A stretch of DNA of 64,000 nt, taken from positions 1,302,001 through 1,366,000 of the forward strand of contig OZ223207.1 of the NCBI GenBank assembly GCA_965140395.1, read 5' to 3'. A program made the translations under genes and the position numbers. Each line of letters opens with the position of its first letter. Position 1 is the stretch's first letter. The notes beneath the pieces are model-generated. The model searched no databases. It was given only the letters and a program-made list of their open reading frames with translations, and had not been told where the DNA came from. Below, in pieces: positions 55,632-64,000 of the stretch. This DNA comes from Parvibaculum sp002684405 (GTDB taxonomy: Bacteria > Pseudomonadota > Alphaproteobacteria > Parvibaculales > Parvibaculaceae).

Positions 55632-56753
55632 TCAGGCCAGAGCCCTACCGGCGCGGTGCAGTTTTCCGCCCGTCATGGGCTCGGGCACGCCGGTCGTGCC
55701 GGGTTCGCTCAGGGGCAGGCCGCGCAGCGACCTCACCGCCAGATAGGCAAAGGCCTCCGCCTCGATATTGTCGCCCTCCCAGTCCACATCCTCCGCCCGG
55801 ACGACGCGCGAGGGGATCCGCGCGCGCAGCTCTTCCATCAGAACGGGGTTGTGGCGTCCGCCGCCGCAAATGATGAAATTGCGCGGCAGCTCCGGCATAT
55901 GCAGGAGCGAACGCGAGATCGCCGCCGCCGTGAAGGCCGTCAGCGTGGCCGCCCCGTCGGCGGGCGAGAGATGGGCGACCGCCTCGTCGGTAAAGTCGAA
56001 CCGGTCCAGCGATTTGGGCGGACGGCGCAGGAAGAAGGGATGGTCCATCATCTGCGCCAGCACCTGCTCGTCGACATCGCCGAGACGCGCCAGCTCGCCA
56101 TTGGCGTCCATCGGCTCGTTCAGATGGCGCTGCGCCCAGTCGTCGACCAGCGCATTGCCGGGGCCGGTATCGAAGGCGATCAGCGTCCCGTCCTCGCCGA
56201 TGAAGGTCACATTGCCGACGCCACCGATATTGACGACGGCGACCGTGCCCGGAAGCCCCATATTGCGCACCAGCGCCCGGTGATAGAGCGGCACGAAGGG
56301 CGCGCCCTGCCCGCCCGCGGCCACATCGGCGCTCCGAAAGTCGTTGATGACATCGATGCCGGCAAGGCTCGCCAGAACCTCTCCCAGGCCGATCTGCACG
56401 GTCCGACGCCTCTCGGGCTGGTGCAGCACCGTCTGGCCGTGAAAGCCGATCAGGTCCACCTCATGCGAGGCAAGACCGGCCTTTTCGAGCAGGGCCTTCA
56501 CCGCCTTGGCGTGGACGAATGTCAGATGGCGTTCGGCCTCCGCGATCACCTCCGGCATGGGCTTATCCGGCTCCCAGCTCATCGCCTCTTCAAGCGCCAT
56601 GCGCAACAAAAGCCGCTCTTCGCGTGTATAGGGAGTGGAAATGGCGGCGCCGCGTTTCAGCAGGCCCTCGCCATCCGTTTCCAGCAGGGCGGCGTCCACG
56701 CCGTCCAGGGAAGTACCACTCATCAGGCCTATGGCACGGATTGCACGGGGCAT
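55632..56753 (-). CDS. anmK: anhydro-N-acetylmuramic acid kinase
   Basis: 373-aa sugar kinase that converts anhydro-MurNAc, released in cell-wall turnover, to MurNAc-6-phosphate. The ATP-binding motif AIGLMSGTSLDGVDAAL is at the N-terminus. FHGQTVLHQPE, VVNIGGVGNVTFI and FDTGPGNALVDDW follow. It begins MPRAIRAIGLM at 56753. It is divergent from tyrS. The same divergent pair is common in alphaproteobacteria. Confidence 0.95.
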   Translation of the reverse strand: MPRAIRAIGLMSGTSLDGVDAALLETDGEGLLKRGAAISTPYTREERLLLRMALEEAMSWEPDKPMPEVIAEAERHLTFVHAKAVKALLEKAGLASHEVDLIGFHGQTVLHQPERRRTVQIGLGEVLASLAGIDVINDFRSADVAAGGQGAPFVPLYHRALVRNMGLPGTVAVVNIGGVGNVTFIGEDGTLIAFDTGPGNALVDDWAQRHLNEPMDANGELARLGDVDEQVLAQMMDHPFFLRRPPKSLDRFDFTDEAVAHLSPADGAATLTAFTAAAISRSLLHMPELPRNFIICGGGRHNPVLMEELRARIPSRVVRAEDVDWEGDNIEAEAFAYLAVRSLRGLPLSEPGTTGVPEPMTGGKLHRAGRALA

Positions 56754-56850
56754 CTTCTTCTCACGTCCGTTTTGCGTCTCGTGAAACCATGCTACATGAC
56801 CACGGCTCCCGCAGCACCCTATCCGACACGAGAACCGATCGAGCCCGACC

Positions 56851-58107
56851 ATGACAGCCTACAAGTCCGATTTCCTGCGCATCCTCTCGGAGCGCGGTTT
56901 CATCCATCAGCTTTCCGACGAGGTGGCCCTCGACGAGGCGGCCATGGAGAAGGCTGTGGCGGGCTATATCGGCTTCGATGCGACGGCGAAAAGCCTTCAT
57001 GTCGGCAGCCTCGTCCAGATCATGATGCTGCGCTGGCTCCAGAAGACCGGGCACAAGCCGATCACCCTGATGGGCGGCGGCACGACCCGCATCGGCGATC
57101 CGAGCTTTCGCGACGATGCGCGCCCGCTCCTGACCGATGAGCAGATCGACGACAATCTGAACGGCATCAAGCAGGTCTTCGCCAAGTTCCTTACCTTTGG
57201 CGACGGGCCGACCGATGCCGTCATGGTCAATAATCGCGACTGGCTGGACGAGCTGAAATATATCGATTTCCTGCGCGACTATGGCCGTCACTTCTCGGTC
57301 AATCGCATGCTCAGCTTCGACAGCGTGAAGATCCGGCTGGACCGTGAGCAGAATCTGTCCTTCCTGGAATTCAACTACATGATCCTTCAGGCCTACGACT
57401 TCGTGGAACTGAAGCGGAATTACGACTGTACGCTGCAGATGGGCGGCTCCGACCAGTGGGGCAATATCGTCAACGGCATCGAGCTCGCCCGCCGCGTGGA
57501 CGGGGCGCATCTCTACGGCCTGACGAGCCCGCTCCTGACGACAGCCTCGGGCGCGAAGATGGGCAAGAGTGCGGACGGAGCCGTCTGGCTCAATGCGGAG
57601 ATGCGCAGCCCCTATGATTACTGGCAGTACTGGCGGAACACGGAAGATGCCGATGTAGGCCGCTTCCTCAAGCTCTTCACGGAAATGCCGCTGGACGAGA
57701 TTGCCAGGCTCGAAAAACTCGAAGGCGCGGAGCTGAACGAGGCGAAGAAGATCCTCGCCACCGAAGCAACCGCCATGTGCCATGGCCGCGACGAAGCGGA
57801 AAAGGCCGCGGAAGCTGCCCGCGTCGCCTTCGAGATGGGCGCGACGAGCTCCGATATGCCGACGGTGGAAATTGCCTCTACCGATCTCGATGCCGGGATC
57901 GGCGTGCTGAACGCTTTCGTGACGGCGGGGCTGTGCAGCTCCAATGGCGATGCGCGACGCCAGATCAAAGGCGGCGGCGCGCGCGTCAACGATGCTCAGG
58001 TGACGGATGAAAAGACGTCTCTCACGAAGGAGAGCCTGACCACGGACGGTGTGATCAAGCTCTCCATTGGCAAAAAGAAGCATGTACTCCTCAAGCCCGC
58101 GGGCTAA
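56851..58107 (+). CDS. tyrS: tyrosyl-tRNA synthetase
   Basis: 418-aa class I aminoacyl-tRNA synthetase. The HIGH-like element is SLHVGSL and the KMSKS-like loop is AKMGKSADG. The tyrosine-pocket segment YMILQAYDFVELKRNYDC and the anticodon-binding region are present, followed by a C-terminal S4 RNA-binding domain (SSNGDARRQIKGGGARVND). Standard length. It is divergent from anmK. Confidence 0.97.
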   Translation: MTAYKSDFLRILSERGFIHQLSDEVALDEAAMEKAVAGYIGFDATAKSLHVGSLVQIMMLRWLQKTGHKPITLMGGGTTRIGDPSFRDDARPLLTDEQIDDNLNGIKQVFAKFLTFGDGPTDAVMVNNRDWLDELKYIDFLRDYGRHFSVNRMLSFDSVKIRLDREQNLSFLEFNYMILQAYDFVELKRNYDCTLQMGGSDQWGNIVNGIELARRVDGAHLYGLTSPLLTTASGAKMGKSADGAVWLNAEMRSPYDYWQYWRNTEDADVGRFLKLFTEMPLDEIARLEKLEGAELNEAKKILATEATAMCHGRDEAEKAAEAARVAFEMGATSSDMPTVEIASTDLDAGIGVLNAFVTAGLCSSNGDARRQIKGGGARVNDAQVTDEKTSLTKESLTTDGVIKLSIGKKKHVLLKPAG

Positions 58108-58122
58108 GGAGCACCGGCCTCT

Positions 58123-58521
58123 TTAGCGGCTCCCTCGCCCGGCGCCGCTGCCATTGCCGCCACCCATGGCGGAACCGGACCCCATACCGCCACCGGCATA
58201 GTCGGCAGAAAGGCCGCCGCCGGCGTTTTCGGAGGGCGTCATCAGAAAGGCGACATCATCCTCGAAGGAGGAACCGCCATTGGTATCGATGGTGTCGGGC
58301 CTGCTCTGGGTGATTTCGAAGTCGGCATCGCCGCCTTCTACCGTCTCGCCCTGGAACTTGCTCATGTCGCCGTCTTCGGCGACCGTATCGAAGCGATCAT
58401 TGTGCACACCCTGCGGGTCGAGCGCCGTGCCCTCACCCCAGAGGCTGTTGTGGTCGGCCATGGCCGCGCCCGCAAAACCGCTCACTCCCAGTGCAATTGC
58501 CGCAGCAAACAGTGTCTTCAT
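58123..58521 (-). CDS. small secreted acidic, Gly-rich protein
   Basis: 132 aa. It has a clear Sec signal (MKTLFAAAIALGVSGFAGAAMA, cleavage likely after AMA). The mature part is acidic and short on hydrophobics (NSLWGEGTALDPQGVHNDRFDT). The C-terminal 30 residues are Gly/Ser/Ala-rich (GGGMGSGSAMGGGNGSGAG). A GGAG ribosome binding site sits 10 nt before the ATG. No family recognised; it may be a periplasmic or surface polypeptide. Confidence 0.65.
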   Translation of the reverse strand: MKTLFAAAIALGVSGFAGAAMADHNSLWGEGTALDPQGVHNDRFDTVAEDGDMSKFQGETVEGGDADFEITQSRPDTIDTNGGSSFEDDVAFLMTPSENAGGGLSADYAGGGMGSGSAMGGGNGSGAGRGSR

Positions 58522-58646
58522 TTCTATCGACTCCTGATTACGCCTCTCCCAAGCCAGAGCGAAACATTGCCGTTCCAGCTGCCCTGCGTGAATCAGTAGC
58601 GATATATAAGATATTTCTAATATGATTTAGATCATACGGGAATGCA

Positions 58647-58677
58647 GAAAGCGGGGGAAATTCACTCCCCCGCTTTC
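58647..58677 (-). terminator. terminator of the ferritin-like gene
   Basis: GAAAGCGGGGGA-loop of 7-TCCCCCGCTTTC is a perfect 12-bp stem 23 bp after the stop codon of the minus-strand ferritin-like gene. Confidence 0.75.
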
Positions 58678-58700
58678 CATAAGCTAACGAATGCCCATAA

Positions 58701-59834
58701 CTACTCGGCGGCGCTGCCGGTCAGGGCGAAAACGGCATTGCCGCCGCCGGCCCCGTTCAAATCCTGCAGATATTTGATGCCCTCTTCGGCGATATCGTCG
58801 CCGACCATGCGGTCGCCTTCGCCGTAGAGTTCCTGCATATCCACATAGGCCGCATATTTGGGGGCCGTGCGCTCGGTGATGATCCCGGCCTTCAACAGCG
58901 TCTTGATCAGAACACGGAACACATTGGTCGATTCCTGCAGGTCGGCGCGCATATTGCGGTCCGTCAGCGCTTCGGCCAACGCACCCTGCACCCAACGCCA
59001 GTCCAGACCGAGCCGCTCGTAGATTTCCTTCTTCTGCTCGGGGCCCGAGGAATTGCGCATCAGCGTCATGAAGACCTCGAGCGCCCAGTCCTCGATCAGC
59101 TCGCGTTCCGATTCCGGCAGCCGCGGCACGGTGCGATCCGCCCAGATCTTGCCGAATTTGTGGTGGAAGGCCTCGTCCGTCATGACAAGCTGCATAAGGC
59201 GGCGCAGCAGCGGATCGTTGGTCTTGGCATAGAAGGTCGCGAACGTGCCCATGGCGAGCCCTTCCACGATCATCTGCATGCCGACGAGTTTTTTCCAGAC
59301 GAGCGGCGACGCCACGATCTCGGTGAGGAGCTGTTCGAGCACCACGCCGCAGGCGGTCGGCTTGCCCCAGCGGGCCTGAATGTATTTCGCAAAGCCCGTC
59401 ACATGGCGCGCTTCCTCGCGCGTCTGATTGGCGGCGTATTCCTGCGCGCCGGGATCCTTCAGGATGTGGCAAAGGCTGGCGGAAAGCGCCAGCGCGCCCT
59501 GCTCCCCATGCAGGATGGAGGACATGGTCCAGCGCACATTCTCGTTCACCAGATAGATTTTCTGTTTCTCGTCCAGCTTGTCGGATACGGCCGTCTTCAG
59601 TTCCATGTTGAAGTCGGACGGCATCAGCAATTCGCTTTCGAGATCGAAGGGCTGTCCGTAATCGATATATTTCTCGTCCAGCGGGTCCCAGAAATGATCG
59701 TGCGTCGCGGAAATGATCTTGTCGAAGGCGGTGGACCTAGCGCCGTAGCGATCGACATCCATCATCGCCGGAAAGTCTTCCGGTGCGACCGCCTCATAGG
59801 CGGAATCCACCGTCATCTTTTCATTGCTGCTCAT
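58701..59834 (-). CDS. di-iron ferritin-like domain protein
   Basis: 377 aa from MSSNEKMTVDSAYEAVAPED. A four-helix di-iron carboxylate site is complete: E111 (ILHGEQGAL), E141-x-x-H144 (REEARHVTG), E191 (IVEGLAMG), and E221-x-x-H224 (TDEAFHHKF). The spacing of about 30 residues between paired ligands fits R2-like oxygenases and N-oxygenases more than storage ferritins. A catalytic oxidase or oxygenase is likely, with unknown substrate. It stands alone, without a reductase or ferredoxin gene next to it. The ORF's extra 23 upstream codons are not conserved. Confidence 0.85.
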   Translation of the reverse strand: MSSNEKMTVDSAYEAVAPEDFPAMMDVDRYGARSTAFDKIISATHDHFWDPLDEKYIDYGQPFDLESELLMPSDFNMELKTAVSDKLDEKQKIYLVNENVRWTMSSILHGEQGALALSASLCHILKDPGAQEYAANQTREEARHVTGFAKYIQARWGKPTACGVVLEQLLTEIVASPLVWKKLVGMQMIVEGLAMGTFATFYAKTNDPLLRRLMQLVMTDEAFHHKFGKIWADRTVPRLPESERELIEDWALEVFMTLMRNSSGPEQKKEIYERLGLDWRWVQGALAEALTDRNMRADLQESTNVFRVLIKTLLKAGIITERTAPKYAAYVDMQELYGEGDRMVGDDIAEEGIKYLQDLNGAGGGNAVFALTGSAAE

Positions 59835-59935
59835 CTTCTTACTCCTCCCAGAGCGATATCTCCCTGAGACAGAGAATAGCATTTGCGGAGCCGGACTACG
59901 CAATAGCCAATTTCATCATTCTGTGAGGTGGAAAA

Positions 59936-62900
59936 TCAGGGTGTGGCGGGCGCAGGCGCCTTTTCAGCGGGTTTTTCCGCCGTATCGGGCGCGGGTGCTT
60001 CCGACTGGCCGGTTTCGGCCTTCTCTTTCTTGTCGGGGACCTGGCTGCCGAATTCAAAGAGGCGACGCAAGAATCCCGGCGCCACGACCGAAAGCGGGTT
60101 CACCAGAACGTCGGGATTATCGGCAGACCCGCGAATGCGATAGGTGAAGCCGAAGATCCCCTCCCCCTTGCGGCCCACGATCAGCGGACCGAGCAACGGC
60201 ACTTCGCCCAGAATGGAATTGATCGTATAGGCGGGCACGAGCGTTCCTTCCAGGCTCAGCACATTATCCGCCATCTCCACGGTGCCGGACGCTGTGATGC
60301 CGATTGCCGGGCCCGAGGCGCGTGCGTCGTCGACCTTCACCTGGGATCCATCCAGGACGAAAGGCATTTCCATGCGCTTGAAGAAAATCCCTTCGCCCGC
60401 CAGCGTGTCCCGGATACCGGTGAGAGACCCCACCGTCAGGAGGTTCGCCAGCACCGGCGCGTTGACGATACGAAATTTGTCCATCGTCACACGCCCCACC
60501 AGCGACGGCGAGATTTTGTCGTCCAGAAAGACGCCTTCAGCCATCAACTCGCCGCCCGAGACACTTTCGGTAATCCCCAGCACACCGATCAAGGCGCCGG
60601 CGCCCAGCGCATCCAGGCGCAACCGCCGTTTGCCCTCCGCATCGATTTTCACGCTGCCCGCGATCTTCTTGCCGTCCGGATCGGTCGCGTTCAAATCCGC
60701 AAGATAAAGCCGCCCATCTACAAAGGTGAGATCCGCGGCAGGAGCTTTCAGCAGCAAATCGCCCTCGCCTCTCAACTCCGCCAGCCGGGCGACGACCCGG
60801 ATGCGCCGCGCCGCATCCTTCGCCGCCTCGCGGATCGGCAGTTCCGGCTTTGCGTCCTTGCTGTTTTCTTTACCGGCACCGGCGCCCAAAAGGCCGGTAC
60901 TGTCGATGCTCCTGCCCGTGATATCGATGCGCAGATCGGAAGCGGTTCCCTTGCTCGTGCGGAGCATGAAGTCGTTTTTCGGCCCGAGCTTCACCACGGG
61001 CAGATCGGCCGCCCGCAACTCGCCTTCCGCGCCCAGCGTCAATGACCCGCGCAGGTCGATCCGGTCGCCCTTCATGTCCAGACCGGCAATCCGGTATCCG
61101 CCGTCGTCAAGCAAGGTAATGTCCGCGCTGACGGTTGCCGCCCGGCCGGGCTTCTTCGTCCAGCCCAGCACGGGTGCGCGCACGGTGCTTTTCGTGACAT
61201 CGACGGCCACGCTCACATCCTTGACGGACTTGCCATTGCCGGACAGCGACGCGTCGATGTTCATCGGCCCGGATATGACATTGCCCAGCGAAAGATCGAG
61301 CGCCTTGCGCCCCGCATCGTCCAGCACACCGATGAGACGATATTGGGAAGACGGCCCCTTGCCGCGCGTGAAGCGTTCCTTCCACTGAAGGTCGAAGGGG
61401 CCCGCCCCGTTGAGCGACACCTTACCGGTGGCCGACATACCGCTGCGCGTCACATCGATGGAGAGCGCACCGTCGGTGACGGAAATATCCGGCTGGATGT
61501 TCGGGATCGCGATATTGGCCGCCTGCGCCTTGCCGGAGAAATCGACGTCGTCGAACGTCACTTCCTTGACGAGCGGCAGGACAATATGACCGTCGATGCG
61601 TCCCGTCCCCGCTACCTTCATCGGGTCGAGGCCGAACTTCCCGATGAGGTTGAGCGGGTCGTGGTCCAGCAGGCCGAGCAGGTCGCTGGTCTTCCCGGCC
61701 ACCGTAAAATCGATGACGCCCGGCTTTTTCTTGTTGTCCAGCTCATGCTTGATGAAGTGGCCCTCGCGAAGCGCCACGTCGCGTGCTTCATCCAGCTGAA
61801 TCGTGCCGCTGTCGATCCATGCCTCGAATGTGTCGCCGGTAAGCTTTGCGTGGCCGGACACATCGCCGACGGGCGGCATGCCGTCGATATAATTGACGTC
61901 GGTACCGTCCATCCGGAAGGTGAAGTTCACCGCCTCCTCGGGCAGCGGCGTACCGTCATCCAATCGGGCCAGCATTCCATCGGGAATATTCACGGCATAT
62001 TGCCCGTCGAAAACGCGCCCGCCCTGCATATTCTCCACCACCCATTCCCGTGCGCCGTCGGCCACCGGCAGCGGCCAGACATCGAGCAGTTCGGGAAGGG
62101 TCAGATCGTCCAGCGTGCCTTTCAGGTCGAGCACGGGCGAAGTTTCGCCCATTGCCAAATTGCCCGACATGGTAATTTTGCCGCTTCCCGTATCGACGGC
62201 GAGACGGTCGACTTTCGCGGCCAGGGTTTCCAGGTCGAACTGACCCCGCAGCACCATGGTGCTCGCTTGGACGGGCCCCTCGAAGAAGCCCGGCACTTCG
62301 GTGCGGAAACCGGTGACCTTGAGGTCGAGGCCCAGTTCGGACGGGCTGAACCCGTTGAGATTGTCGTAGGTGAGCGTGCCCGCCGCGTCGGCGCTGTGAG
62401 GCCCGGCGCGCAGCGAAAGGGTCTTGAGCGCGATCTCGCGCTTGTCGCCGTCGAGGGTCAATTCCGCATGTGCCATTTCAAGCGGCAGCGAGGCATCCCA
62501 CGGTTCGGGCAGATCGATCCGTCCCTCGCCCGCATCGATGGCGAGCTTGGCGGTCTCGATCCGTCCGTCCCGGAAAATTTTCAGATCCCCGTTGAGCGCC
62601 AGCGGCGCATCGAAGATGCGATAGGCGTCGAAGGCCGGCGACATCTGGGCCAGACGGGCGGGGTTGAGATCGTCGAGCCGAGCCGCGACCGTCGCCACTT
62701 GCGCGTCCGGCGGCAAGGTGCCGTTCAATTCGAGATGCGCGGTGGTATCGCCGACCTTGAGGTCCGTTCTCAGTGCGCCGGCAAGCGCCTGCCCGTTGCG
62801 GGCGACATACATATTCGCATTGGGCGCCACGAACTCGACGCCGTTCACCTTATCGACGAAATGCATCGTGCCCTGCCGGACGCCGACCCGACGCAGATGG

Positions 62901-63442
62901 CTGAGGAACGGCAGCTGCGGATCGTCGCCCGCCAGCGACGCCATGAGCATGGCAAAGAGGCCCGCGGACTGCCCTTCCTGCGTGTCCGGCTCTTCGAGTC
63001 CCTTGTCGGACAGGCCCAGCGTGATGCCGCTGGCGTTGCGGATGATGGCGAATTCGACGCCGTAGAGACGGATCGTCGTCGGTGCGACCGTGCCGACCAG
63101 CAGCGCCGGGACGCTGAGGCGGAAGGAGAGCTGCGGTACGCGGGCGATCACATTGCCTTGCGCGCCTTTCAGCTCCACATCGACCAGACGAAGCGAAAGA
63201 CGCCGGTCCTCGGCCGACCAGGCGATGACCGTATCCTTCAGCGACAGCTCGCCACCGTTCAGCGACGGGTTCACCGCATCGACGATGGTCTGGTTGAGGA
63301 GAGAAACCGGCACCGGGCCGGTGCTAAGGCGCCATGCGAAAACCGCCAGCAGAACCGCCGCGGCGGCGACGGCCACGCCCACGACTTCCAAAAGAATTTT
63401 ACTGGTACGGCGGATCAAGACAGGCTCTTCGGCAGAAAACAC
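59936..63442 (-). CDS. AsmA/YhdP-like envelope protein (DUF3971)
   Basis: 1168-aa single-pass membrane protein. The N-terminal helix VGVAVAAAAVLLAVFAW (residues 21-37) anchors a very large periplasmic region rich in beta-strand repeats. The AsmA-like C-terminal part ends EGTLVPAYTINSILGEVPLLGPLIVGRKGEGIFGFTYRIRG (in part), typical of this family, which bridges the envelope and is proposed to move phospholipids. The final 50 residues are a Pro/Ala/Glu-rich tail. GTG at 63442 is the likely start. It lies divergent from the peroxiredoxin gene. Confidence 0.9.
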   Translation of the reverse strand: MFSAEEPVLIRRTSKILLEVVGVAVAAAAVLLAVFAWRLSTGPVPVSLLNQTIVDAVNPSLNGGELSLKDTVIAWSAEDRRLSLRLVDVELKGAQGNVIARVPQLSFRLSVPALLVGTVAPTTIRLYGVEFAIIRNASGITLGLSDKGLEEPDTQEGQSAGLFAMLMASLAGDDPQLPFLSHLRRVGVRQGTMHFVDKVNGVEFVAPNANMYVARNGQALAGALRTDLKVGDTTAHLELNGTLPPDAQVATVAARLDDLNPARLAQMSPAFDAYRIFDAPLALNGDLKIFRDGRIETAKLAIDAGEGRIDLPEPWDASLPLEMAHAELTLDGDKREIALKTLSLRAGPHSADAAGTLTYDNLNGFSPSELGLDLKVTGFRTEVPGFFEGPVQASTMVLRGQFDLETLAAKVDRLAVDTGSGKITMSGNLAMGETSPVLDLKGTLDDLTLPELLDVWPLPVADGAREWVVENMQGGRVFDGQYAVNIPDGMLARLDDGTPLPEEAVNFTFRMDGTDVNYIDGMPPVGDVSGHAKLTGDTFEAWIDSGTIQLDEARDVALREGHFIKHELDNKKKPGVIDFTVAGKTSDLLGLLDHDPLNLIGKFGLDPMKVAGTGRIDGHIVLPLVKEVTFDDVDFSGKAQAANIAIPNIQPDISVTDGALSIDVTRSGMSATGKVSLNGAGPFDLQWKERFTRGKGPSSQYRLIGVLDDAGRKALDLSLGNVISGPMNIDASLSGNGKSVKDVSVAVDVTKSTVRAPVLGWTKKPGRAATVSADITLLDDGGYRIAGLDMKGDRIDLRGSLTLGAEGELRAADLPVVKLGPKNDFMLRTSKGTASDLRIDITGRSIDSTGLLGAGAGKENSKDAKPELPIREAAKDAARRIRVVARLAELRGEGDLLLKAPAADLTFVDGRLYLADLNATDPDGKKIAGSVKIDAEGKRRLRLDALGAGALIGVLGITESVSGGELMAEGVFLDDKISPSLVGRVTMDKFRIVNAPVLANLLTVGSLTGIRDTLAGEGIFFKRMEMPFVLDGSQVKVDDARASGPAIGITASGTVEMADNVLSLEGTLVPAYTINSILGEVPLLGPLIVGRKGEGIFGFTYRIRGSADNPDVLVNPLSVVAPGFLRRLFEFGSQVPDKKEKAETGQSEAPAPDTAEKPAEKAPAPATP

Positions 63443-63653
63443 AATCAGGGTAATTCAAGACATCAAAAATACGGCGAAAGCGAGTCCCGTCGGGACAGAA
63501 ATCCCCGCATCCGCCTCCGGGCCAGATCGACGCAATGCATGCGGGCTCTGGCTTCGCGAGGCAGCAAATGCATATTAGGGATCATTCGGAAGATCAGAGT
63601 TAATAACCCGCTTTCCGATGGAGGTGGGCCAACGGGGTAACGAGAGGTCGAAA

Positions 63654-64000
63654 TGACGACAACACCGGGCAAGAGCGCATCGAAACCGAAGACAAAGGCC
63701 GGCACGGGCACCAGGAAGGCGTCAGGAGTATCTACGACAAAAACGGGCAGCGCAGCCAAATCCGGCGCCCCGGCGGCGAAAAAAACCGCGCCCTCCAAGG
63801 TGGCGGCAAAAGCGGCCGAAAGCCCCTTCCCGCCCGAAGGCAAGAAGGCCCCGGCCTTCTCGCTGCCCGCGGACGATGGCAGCACGGTCAAGCTCAAGGA
63901 TCTCGCAGGCCAGAAGGTCGTCATCTATTTCTATCCGAAGGACAACACGCCGGGCTGCACGACCGAGGCCATCGCCTTTTCGGCTCTCAAGAAGCAGTTC
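63654..64000 (+). CDS. bcp: Bcp-type peroxiredoxin (5' part)
   Basis: N-terminal ~115 residues of a thiol peroxidase; the gene runs off the right edge. The peroxidatic Cys is C102 in FYPKDNTPGCTTEA, the Bcp/PrxQ signature, and the resolving Cys is not yet reached. About 60 residues of Lys/Ala/Thr-rich sequence precede the thioredoxin fold, which is unusual because Bcp normally begins a few residues before it. This tail may be disordered or bind nucleic acid. The start is the ATG at 63654. Confidence 0.9.

Noticed and set aside
61343..63640. A 765-codon plus-strand open frame opposite the AsmA-like gene
   Set aside because: Antisense shadow with unlikely amino-acid composition; the minus-strand frame has a membrane anchor and family motifs.

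Overview
This is a GC-rich alphaproteobacterial chromosome segment made almost entirely of core genes. Three arrangements point to Alphaproteobacteria, most likely Hyphomicrobiales: a gap-free nuoABCDEFGHIJK-L run behind a tRNA-Val/tRNA-Asp pair, the trigger factor-clpP-clpX-lon-HU neighbourhood, and an iscR-nifS-sufBCDS-sufT-sufA operon. The many CoA-ester enzymes (a thiolase-like protein and two PaaG-type crotonases) and an old-yellow-enzyme homologue would fit a lipid- or aromatic-degrading genus such as Parvibaculum. That genus guess is inference.

Layout. 1-9888 (minus): respiratory complex I, nuoA to nuoK plus the 5' part of nuoL, with a good sigma70 promoter at 10007-10034. 10179-10690: tRNA-Asp and tRNA-Val (minus). 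10862-12253: an MFS transporter. 12334-17711 (minus): HU, Lon, ClpX and ClpP, each with its own hairpin or promoter signals. 17958-21518: an accessory block between clpP and tig, holding two unrelated divergent lipoproteins, ornithine decarboxylase with a structured leader resembling the alphaproteobacterial speF motif, and an aldo/keto reductase. 21593-25416 (minus): trigger factor, tRNA-Leu, NAD(P)HX repair enzyme and a histidine phosphatase. 25533-30319: a DUF4870 protein, an interspersed palindromic repeat, a GT51-like protein lacking the usual catalytic Glu, a thiolase-like protein, an esterase and an aminotransferase.

30595-32608 (plus): glnB-glnA behind a near-consensus sigma54 promoter, so nitrogen control of ammonia assimilation is expected. 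32696-37608 (minus): a lactonase-like metallo-hydrolase paired with a glyoxalase-like protein, a 536-bp gap, then an OYE oxidoreductase paired with a DASS anion transporter. 37749-45495 holds parE, a DEAD-box helicase, an aldehyde dehydrogenase and a diguanylate cyclase, followed by two crotonases to 46316.

46332-54638 (minus): a tightly packed ten-gene iron-sulfur assembly operon beginning with iscR. A strong IscR type-1-like box lies upstream at 54810-54834. 54947-64000: alpha/beta hydrolase, anhydro-MurNAc kinase, TyrRS, a small secreted Gly-rich protein, a di-iron ferritin-like protein with all six metal ligands, a giant AsmA/YhdP-like protein, and the start of a Bcp-type peroxiredoxin.

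Fe-S biogenesis (Suf) and a large Fe-S consumer (complex I) both lie in this window. I found no CRISPR array, insertion sequence, prophage or defence island. The observations most worth follow-up are the ornithine decarboxylase leader, the E-to-Q change in the GT51-like protein, the IscR box, and the thiolase-like protein with no Cys at the usual position.
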